A DNA stretch of 12,630 bases from Candidatus Saccharimonadota bacterium. Lineage in GTDB: Bacteria > Patescibacteriota > Saccharimonadia > Saccharimonadales > UBA4665. Positions 7,862 through 12,630 of this stretch are shown one piece after another (within the stretch, counting starts at the first letter, position 1; every line of letters starts with the position of its first letter). Under the pieces are notes generated by a model. The model was given only the letters and a program-made list of their open reading frames with translations. It ran no database searches and was not told where the DNA came from. The position numbers and the translations under genes were made by a program. Location: contig DAHVAE010000016.1 of assembly GCA_027314795.1 (NCBI GenBank), positions 1 to 12,630 on the forward strand. Reading direction: 5' to 3'.

Positions 7862-8788
7862 TTAACCACTTAAAGGAACTAAGGCCTTTGTTGAAGAGTT
7901 AAAGTCGTCTAGCTTACTTTCTACAACTCCTTGGACAGCCGTTACTACGTCCTTAGATATAAGTTTAGAGACTGAGTATTCGTCAGGGTGTTCTTTAAGT
8001 AGCTGCTCAAGAGTTGTTCGGTAGGCAAAGCGCATATCTGAATTAATGTTTATTTTAGTAACGCCAATCTGAACTGCTTCTCTAAAATAATGCCCTGGGG
8101 TATCGCTACCGCCGTGAAGCGAGATATTGCAGTCAATAGCCTGTCTAATCCTTTTCAGTAACTCTAAGTCTAATATTTTCGGTACAGGATACTTGCCGTG
8201 TAAATTACCAATAGCTGCTGCATAAGTGTCTATCCCGGTCGCTTCGACAAAGTGCTTAGCTCCTTCGGGGGTAGAGAAGGTCTTCTTAATTTCGTCGTAA
8301 TCAATTTGCTTATTAAAGAAGTTGGAACCGCCGCCAAAATAATGGGGCTCGCTCTCGACTAGGGCGCCAGTTAGCTTGGCATATGCTACCACTTCCTTAG
8401 TTGCGGCAATAATCTGATCATCACTGGCCTCGTGATTGGCTTGCGATATATCTATATGGATAAACTCAAAACCAGCCTCTATCCCCCTTTTAGCCGCGTC
8501 AACACTCGGGCTATGGTCTAGATTTATATATATTTCAACACCAAAAGCATACTTAAAGTTCTCAACCATGTCGCGGACATTGTCTAGACCGAGATCATCG
8601 ACCTCGCCTTGGCTAACTTCAACTAGTACTGGTGCTTTCTTGTTGGCTGCAGCTTGGCATACCGCCTTTAAGGTCGCTTCGTCATCAAGGTTAAAAGCAC
8701 CGAAAGCCCAGTGCTCTTCACGAGCTTGTTTCATGCGTTCTCGAGCTCTATTACAATTGCGTCTGATTTGTGGAAGCGTAAGCGGCAT
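7862..8788 (-). CDS. Class II (zinc) ketose-bisphosphate aldolase, fructose-bisphosphate aldolase-like
   Basis: Class II aldolases cleave or form fructose 1,6-bisphosphate (or tagatose bisphosphate) using a zinc ion. I start the gene at the ATG at 8788, giving 308 residues. This leaves 16 bases after the transketolase stop and puts the conserved FGAFNLDD segment at 29-36. An upstream ATG at 8869 would lie inside the transketolase gene and add 27 residues unlike the family. Conserved features are NLDHSPSVDAAKRGIEAGF (89-107, with Asp91 and zinc ligand His92), Glu147, GNLHG (His197), SLHGGSDTP (His225) and KININSDMR (245-253). The loop that normally reads ELGxxGGxED is instead ESEPHYFGGGSNF, so the acidic pair is missing. 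Substrate specificity is therefore less certain than the fold. Cotranscription with the transketolase genes is likely. Confidence 0.88.
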   Translation of the reverse strand: MPLTLPQIRRNCNRARERMKQAREEHWAFGAFNLDDEATLKAVCQAAANKKAPVLVEVSQGEVDDLGLDNVRDMVENFKYAFGVEIYINLDHSPSVDAAKRGIEAGFEFIHIDISQANHEASDDQIIAATKEVVAYAKLTGALVESEPHYFGGGSNFFNKQIDYDEIKKTFSTPEGAKHFVEATGIDTYAAAIGNLHGKYPVPKILDLELLKRIRQAIDCNISLHGGSDTPGHYFREAVQIGVTKININSDMRFAYRTTLEQLLKEHPDEYSVSKLISKDVVTAVQGVVESKLDDFNSSTKALVPLSG

Positions 8789-8804
8789 AAAACTATTGTA
8801 GCTG

Positions 8805-9785
8805 TTAGGGCTTTTTAAGAGCAAGGACATTATGTGCTGCCAGGACAATATGCTTAGCATCAAGACCAAAATGAGTCATCAGTTCGGTCATTTCGCCAGA
8901 CTCCCCAAAATGATCGTTCATGCCAATCCTCTTAATAGGGGTAGGTAGCTCTTCAGATAAAAGTTCAGCAATAGCCCCACCTAGGCCGCCAATTATTTGT
9001 CCTTCTTCAACTGTAACAACAGCGCCTGTTTTTCTGACGCTCGTCAGAATAGTTCCATCATCTAAAGGTTTAATAGTAGGAATATGCAATACTTCGGCAT
9101 TAATTCCCTGTTTAGCTAACTGCTCGGCAGCGAGTAGTGCATGATAGGTCATAGTGCCAGTCCCAGCAAGCGATACGTCTGAACCCTCTTTAAGTATATA
9201 TGCTGGCCCTATTTCAAAAGGCGTATCTTCAGTTGTAATAATCGGAATGGCTTCTCGAGCTAGCCGCAGATAATTGGGTTTTGGACTTCTAGCCATAGCT
9301 AGGGTAGCTTTCTTAGCTTCGATCGAGTCAGCCGGTGCTATAACTATCATGTTTGGTAAGACCCTCATAAGAGCAATATCCTCCAGCATTTGATGAGTCG
9401 CGCCATCAGGACCAACGCTAACACCTGAGTGAGAACCGACGATCTTAACCGGTCTATCGTTTAAGCATATGGTTGTTCTAACCTGTTCCCAATTTCTGCC
9501 TGGACTAAACGCTGAGTAACTTGAGACAAATGGAATCTTACCCATAGCTGCTAAGCCGCTACCTAGCGTAACCAGGTTTTGCTCAGCTGCGCCGACATCA
9601 ATAAAACGATCAGGGAATTTATCTTTAAAAAAGTGCATCTGCGTTGATTCAGTTAAATCAGCACAAACTGCCAAAACTCGGGAATCTATTTCGCCTGCCG
9701 CCAATAAGCCTAGACCGAAACCTTTTCGGTTCGGTTCGGTTGCAGGATGGTTTAGGTAGTCGGCTAATTTCAAGTCACCACTCAT
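8805..9785 (-). CDS. Transketolase, C-terminal half (pyrimidine-binding and C-terminal domains)
   Basis: This 326-residue protein supplies the second half of a thiamine-diphosphate transketolase, which moves two-carbon ketol units between pentose, hexose and tetrose phosphates. CADLTEST (41-48), the catalytic-Glu segment DVGAAEQNL (63-71, Glu68), SSYSAF (88-93) and GPDGATHQMLEDIA (125-138) belong to the pyrimidine-binding domain. From about residue 190 the C-terminal domain follows, with EEGQIIGGLGGAIAELL (about 256-272). The start ATG overlaps the stop of the N-terminal half by four bases (ATGA), so translation is coupled and a complex of the two products is expected. A 1-deoxyxylulose-5-phosphate synthase is less likely given the split form and the pentose phosphate neighbours. 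Confidence 0.95.
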   Translation of the reverse strand: MSGDLKLADYLNHPATEPNRKGFGLGLLAAGEIDSRVLAVCADLTESTQMHFFKDKFPDRFIDVGAAEQNLVTLGSGLAAMGKIPFVSSYSAFSPGRNWEQVRTTICLNDRPVKIVGSHSGVSVGPDGATHQMLEDIALMRVLPNMIVIAPADSIEAKKATLAMARSPKPNYLRLAREAIPIITTEDTPFEIGPAYILKEGSDVSLAGTGTMTYHALLAAEQLAKQGINAEVLHIPTIKPLDDGTILTSVRKTGAVVTVEEGQIIGGLGGAIAELLSEELPTPIKRIGMNDHFGESGEMTELMTHFGLDAKHIVLAAHNVLALKKP

Positions 9786-10636
9786 TCGTGCTCACTCCTA
9801 ATCTTACCACCCAAGGTTCGAAGCTCTTTCAGGGCTTTTTTAGCTTCATCAGGATTTGGTGCATGCCCATGCCATGTAAAATCGTACTCCATAAAATCTA
9901 CACCTTTACCGGGTACATTATGGGCAATGATGATAACCGGCTTTTCAGTCACCGCTTTAGCCATAGCGCAAGCGTCAATTACGGCTTCAATGTTATTGCC
10001 GTCAATTTCTATAACATGCCAACCAAAAGCTTCCCATTTAGCCCTTAAATCTTCGAGTGGCATAACAATTTCAGTCGGTCCGTCAATTTGGATATTGTTA
10101 CGATCTAAAATTGCCGTAATGTTAGACAGCTTATACTTACCTGCGAGCATAGCAGCCTCCCAGACATTACCTTCATCGATCTCGCCGTCACCCATAACCA
10201 CGTAAAGCCAGCGATGCGTTGCCTTGTCCATACGCAAAGCTAGAGCCATGCCGCAGGCTTGAGATAAGCCACAGCCCAATGGGCCTGAAGTTGTTTCTAA
10301 CCCCGGCAGCCTTAATCTTTCGGGGTGCCCTTGAAGTCTACTACCTAACTTCCGCAGCGTCTTTAACTCACTTATCGGAAAATATCCAGCATGAGCCATT
10401 GTTGCATATCTAACTGGCACGCAGTGACCATTACTTAGTAATAAAAGGTCACGTTCTGGCCAGTCTGGATTCTTTGGATCATGGTTTAATACATCAAAAT
10501 ACAAAGCGGTAAAAATGTCGGCTAAGCCCAGTGGGCCAGCGCTATGGCCACTGCCTGCCGTCACCAACATCTCAATTATATCTTCACGGATGTCGTTGGC
10601 TATTTCTTCTAGACGTACTAGTGGTAACTTTTGCAT
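9782..10636 (-). CDS. Transketolase, N-terminal half (thiamine-diphosphate-binding domain)
   Basis: This 284-residue protein carries the pyrophosphate-binding domain of transketolase. Conserved pieces are AGSGHSAGPLG (27-37, His31), SNGHCVP (68-74, His71), GHPE (103-106) and TSGPLGCGLSQACGMALA (116-133). The ThDP/metal motif runs from GDGEIDEGNVWEA (149-161) to DRNNIQIDG (178-186), with Asp150 and Asn180 as expected metal-side residues. The domain is complete by itself, and the rest of the enzyme is encoded by the overlapping downstream gene. The ATG lies six bases after the epimerase stop without a Shine-Dalgarno sequence, so it probably relies on translational coupling. Split transketolases are known from archaea and several bacterial groups. 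Confidence 0.96.
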   Translation of the reverse strand: MQKLPLVRLEEIANDIREDIIEMLVTAGSGHSAGPLGLADIFTALYFDVLNHDPKNPDWPERDLLLLSNGHCVPVRYATMAHAGYFPISELKTLRKLGSRLQGHPERLRLPGLETTSGPLGCGLSQACGMALALRMDKATHRWLYVVMGDGEIDEGNVWEAAMLAGKYKLSNITAILDRNNIQIDGPTEIVMPLEDLRAKWEAFGWHVIEIDGNNIEAVIDACAMAKAVTEKPVIIIAHNVPGKGVDFMEYDFTWHGHAPNPDEAKKALKELRTLGGKIRSEHE

Positions 10637-10641
10637 TTTTG

Positions 10642-11271
10642 TTAGCTTAAGCTACTTAGTAGTTTATCATAAGCGTCTTTAGGATTACTGCTGTGTTGAA
10701 TATAGCCACCAACATTTAGTATGCTGGCGCCAGCTGCTTGTATTTTCTTGATATTCATGTCGTTAACCCCACCGTCCCAGGCAATCTGCATATTCGGGTA
10801 TTGCTGTTTTAGTTGTTTAACCTTTTCAAGCATCGATAAGTCAGCTTGCCCCCCCTGATAACCTAAATGACCGCTAAAGACTAAGACTTGATCGAAAAAA
10901 GAGATCAGTGGGCTAAGCAAGTCTGTTGGCGTATCTTGGAGAATTGCAACACCGGCTTTAATACCCTCCGCTTTAAGCTGACTGGCAAAGTTCAAATGAT
11001 CAACTTCAGCCTCATAGTGAAAAACAACCAGGCTAGGTTTTAGCTCGATTAATGTTTTTAGGTATTCTTGAGGTCTTTGACCCATAATATGGAGGTCAGT
11101 TAGTATGTTCTTTGGCCACCAGACTTTATCTAAGGGTATGGATTTAGTTTCTACGAACTTCCCGTCCATAAAGTCAATATGCAGCCTTTTAGCAAAAGAT
11201 TGAACGTTAGCTATTTGCGTGGCGTAGTCATCTTCACTGCTAGCTGTAATTGTCGGACAGATTAATGCCAT
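10642..11271 (-). CDS. rpe: Ribulose-phosphate 3-epimerase family protein
   Basis: The epimerase interconverts ribulose 5-phosphate and xylulose 5-phosphate and so feeds transketolase. The 209-residue chain is slightly short of the usual 215-225 and has the TIM-barrel pattern: ICPTITA (4-10), LHIDFMDGKFV (30-40), DLHIMGQRP (59-67), VFHYEA (83-88) and WDGGVN (165-170). The expected metal ligands and acid/base residues are all present: His31, Asp33, His61 and Asp166. Oddity: the usual VNPGFGGQ loop is replaced by FSGHLGYQGGQ (132-142). It starts four bases after rpiB and ends five bases before the transketolase N-half. Alternatives are related hexulose- or allulose-6-phosphate 3-epimerases; its place between rpiB and transketolase favours Rpe. 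Confidence 0.87.
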   Translation of the reverse strand: MALICPTITASSEDDYATQIANVQSFAKRLHIDFMDGKFVETKSIPLDKVWWPKNILTDLHIMGQRPQEYLKTLIELKPSLVVFHYEAEVDHLNFASQLKAEGIKAGVAILQDTPTDLLSPLISFFDQVLVFSGHLGYQGGQADLSMLEKVKQLKQQYPNMQIAWDGGVNDMNIKKIQAAGASILNVGGYIQHSSNPKDAYDKLLSSLS

Positions 11272-11275
11272 CGGC

Positions 11276-11716
11276 TTAACCTAGCTCATCTAGTTCCTTA
11301 ATTCTTCGCTCAAACCGATCATGGCCGTCAAAGGGGGTATTTAGCCAGACTTCAATAATTCTTTGCATAGATTCCCAGTTAAGATGATCGGCGCTTAAGC
11401 AGAGTACGTTAGCGTTATCATCATTACGTGACGCAAAAGCTGACTTTTCATCCCAGCACATAGCAGCCCTAATACCCTTAAAGCGATTTGCTGCCATGCA
11501 CATGCCTTGTCCGCTGCCACAGAGAAGGATACCGAAATTATCTACCGCTTTTAGAACTTGGCTAGCCACATTACGCGCGTATCTAGGGAAATCGTCATTA
11601 GGATCAAGGTTTTTATCACCTTCATCAATAACCTGATGACCTAAAGATTTTAGATATTCTTCAATCTTACTTTTGTCTTCAAAGCCGTGATGGTCTGCGC
11701 CGATAAATATTTTCAT
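11276..11716 (-). CDS. rpiB: Ribose-5-phosphate isomerase B (RpiB/LacA/LacB family)
   Basis: RpiB interconverts ribose 5-phosphate and ribulose 5-phosphate. At 146 residues the length is typical. Motifs are IGADHHGF (5-12), the central LCGSGQGMCMAANRFKGIRAA (65-85) with catalytic Cys66, and the C-terminal RFERRIKELDEL helix. The segment that in Escherichia coli RpiB reads SRQHNDTN is SRNDDNAN here, so the His proposed to open the sugar ring aligns with Asp99. The start ATG overlaps the GAPDH stop by one base (TAATG), and rpe follows four bases after the stop. Gene order (isomerase, epimerase, transketolase) supports the pentose phosphate role over a galactose-6-phosphate isomerase. Confidence 0.93.
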   Translation of the reverse strand: MKIFIGADHHGFEDKSKIEEYLKSLGHQVIDEGDKNLDPNDDFPRYARNVASQVLKAVDNFGILLCGSGQGMCMAANRFKGIRAAMCWDEKSAFASRNDDNANVLCLSADHLNWESMQRIIEVWLNTPFDGHDRFERRIKELDELG

Positions 11717-12630
11717 TAGTCGTGGTGGTGTTCGTTATTGCGGTGAAGAGTGCGCCCACCATCAGCCACAACTTCAACCAGCCTATTTGAATATCCCCAC
11801 TCATTATCATACCAGGCCACTACTTTTAGCATATTACCGGCAATGACGGCTGTTAGTTTGAGATCAACTATGGCGGAGTGGCTGTTGCCAATATAGTCAG
11901 TGCTGACTAGTTCTTCTTCAGTGACGTCTAAAATACCCTGATAAAAAGGTTCTTTAGCGGCTTTTTTAAAAGCTTCATTAACTTCGTCGACACTAACATC
12001 TCGTTTGGTAATAATGACAAAATCAGCTAAAGACACAACCGGCGTAGGCACCCGGACTTCGAAACCGCCAAAGACACCAGTTAGGGCCGGCAAGGCTTTA
12101 GCGGCAGCAATCGATGCCCCAGTAGTTGTTGGCGTTATGTTTTGTGCACCTGCGCGGTCTTCCCTTAAGTTCTTACCAGGTCCATCCTGTAGGTGCTGAG
12201 AGGCCGTGTAGCTATGGATTGTTGTCATCATTAATTTTTCAATACCGAAGGCAGCTTCGACTACGCCAGCCACCGGTGTAATGCAGTTGGTGGTGCAAGA
12301 AGCATTAGATATGACGTCATGTTCTTCTTGAAGCTTATCGTCATTTACCCCCAGGACAACTGTTAGGGCTGTATCCGCGCTGTCCCCTTTAGCAGGAGCT
12401 GATATGACAACTTTTTGAGCACCGGCTTTAATATGCGCCCTAGCCTTGTCTGGCTCGACAAAGAACCCGGTACTCTCGATCACTACGTCGACATCTAAGT
12501 CTTTCCAGGGTAGAGCCGTTGGATCCTTTTCAGCTAGAACCTTAATGTGCTTGCCGTTGACGATAATGCTATTTTCATCAGACTTAACTTCTTGGTCATA
12601 AGTGCCGTAGTTACTGTCATGTTTGAGTAA
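11716..12630 (-). CDS. gap: Glyceraldehyde-3-phosphate dehydrogenase, 5' end cut by the window
   Basis: GAPDH oxidises glyceraldehyde 3-phosphate to 1,3-bisphosphoglycerate with NAD(P). The frame stays open to the right edge: upstream of the GTG codon at 12483 it continues LLKHDSNYGTYDQEVKSDEN and onward to DVDV-VIESTG, which is GAPDH sequence. The GTG is therefore an internal valine and not the start. The visible part has 304 residues, so about 40-50 N-terminal residues, including the Rossmann GFGRIGR motif, lie outside. Visible motifs are SNASCTTNC (fragment Cys112, catalytic; coordinates about 12295-12297), TTIHSYTASQ (the catalytic His partner), NITPTTTGA, RVPTPVVS and the terminal WYDNEWGYSNR. 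The product ends in a His-rich tail (NNEHHHD). The cofactor-specificity residue is not visible. This is the first gene seen of the carbon cluster. Confidence 0.97.
   Translation of the reverse strand, partial: LLKHDSNYGTYDQEVKSDENSIIVNGKHIKVLAEKDPTALPWKDLDVDVVIESTGFFVEPDKARAHIKAGAQKVVISAPAKGDSADTALTVVLGVNDDKLQEEHDVISNASCTTNCITPVAGVVEAAFGIEKLMMTTIHSYTASQHLQDGPGKNLREDRAGAQNITPTTTGASIAAAKALPALTGVFGGFEVRVPTPVVSLADFVIITKRDVSVDEVNEAFKKAAKEPFYQGILDVTEEELVSTDYIGNSHSAIVDLKLTAVIAGNMLKVVAWYDNEWGYSNRLVEVVADGGRTLHRNNEHHHD

Noticed and set aside
8436..8801. 121-codon plus-strand open frame opposite the aldolase gene
   Set aside because: It lies antisense to a conserved gene, has no family pattern and no ribosome binding site; a shadow frame.
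8789..8869. N-terminal extension of the aldolase from an ATG at 8869
   Set aside because: It would overlap the transketolase gene by 65 bases and adds residues without family similarity; the ATG at 8788 gives normal spacing and length.
9782..9785. Frameshift or sequencing error splitting transketolase
   Set aside because: Both halves have complete motif sets, proper stop and start codons and the common ATGA overlap, which is the normal form of split transketolases.
9644..10048. 134-codon plus-strand open frame across the transketolase junction
   Set aside because: It is antisense to both conserved transketolase halves and its product shows no recognisable motif.
11716..12483. A 255-residue GAPDH starting at GTG 12483
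   Set aside because: The frame continues upstream to the window edge with GAPDH-like sequence, so the GTG is an internal valine in the VVIESTG segment.
1..12630. UGA recoding as glycine, CRISPR array, insertion sequence or tRNA gene
   Set aside because: TGA ends the transketolase N-half and no in-frame TGA is needed anywhere; no regularly spaced repeats, transposase motifs or cloverleaf-like stretches were seen.

Overview
The window reads as a compact bacterial chromosome segment, most likely from a Candidate Phyla Radiation lineage of the Candidatus Saccharibacteria (TM7) type. This placement is an inference from four traits: short gene products, a transketolase split into two overlapping genes, a GatA with CPR-looking motif variants, and almost no intergenic space. 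TGA is used as a stop (at the end of the transketolase N-half), so the code is standard and not the UGA=Gly code of Gracilibacteria/Absconditabacteria. No tRNA, rRNA, CRISPR array, insertion sequence or prophage gene was seen. No intergenic stretch reaches 300 bases; the longest is 155 bases.

Layout, left to right. Bases 1-1673 (minus strand) hold the end-truncated gatA and complete gatC of the tRNA-dependent amidotransferase, overlapping by one base. A 155-base divergent spacer (1674-1828) carries plausible promoters for both directions. Bases 1829-2926 (plus strand) hold the only rightward gene, an alpha/beta hydrolase with a GHSQGG nucleophile elbow. It converges on uvrB, and the two stop codons share the palindrome TTAA. 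Bases 2923-6736 (minus strand) are a second transcription unit: an unrecognised 417-residue protein, a SLOG/LOG-like Rossmann protein, then uvrB.

Bases 6802-12630 (minus strand) are a seven-gene central-carbon cluster. In transcription order it runs gap (5' end outside the window), rpiB, rpe, transketolase N-half, transketolase C-half, class II aldolase, and a PfkB-family sugar kinase. Spacings are -1, +4, +5, -4, +16 and +49 bases, so the first six are almost certainly cotranscribed and translationally coupled. Together they cover the non-oxidative pentose phosphate branch (pentose isomerase, epimerase, transketolase) and the triose part of glycolysis (aldolase, GAPDH). This would suit an organism that interconverts pentoses, fructose phosphate and glyceraldehyde 3-phosphate with few enzymes. 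No transaldolase and no classical PfkA lie in the window.

Two genes start with TTG, and both choices are forced by upstream in-frame stops. Clear Shine-Dalgarno sequences appear only before the genes preceded by a candidate promoter (the hydrolase, the PfkB kinase and the unknown gene). Genes inside the cluster appear to rely on coupling. I found no obviously new defence, mobile or secretion system. The items most worth a second look are active-site departures in several central-carbon enzymes, the unrecognised 417-residue protein, and the recurring extended -10 motif.
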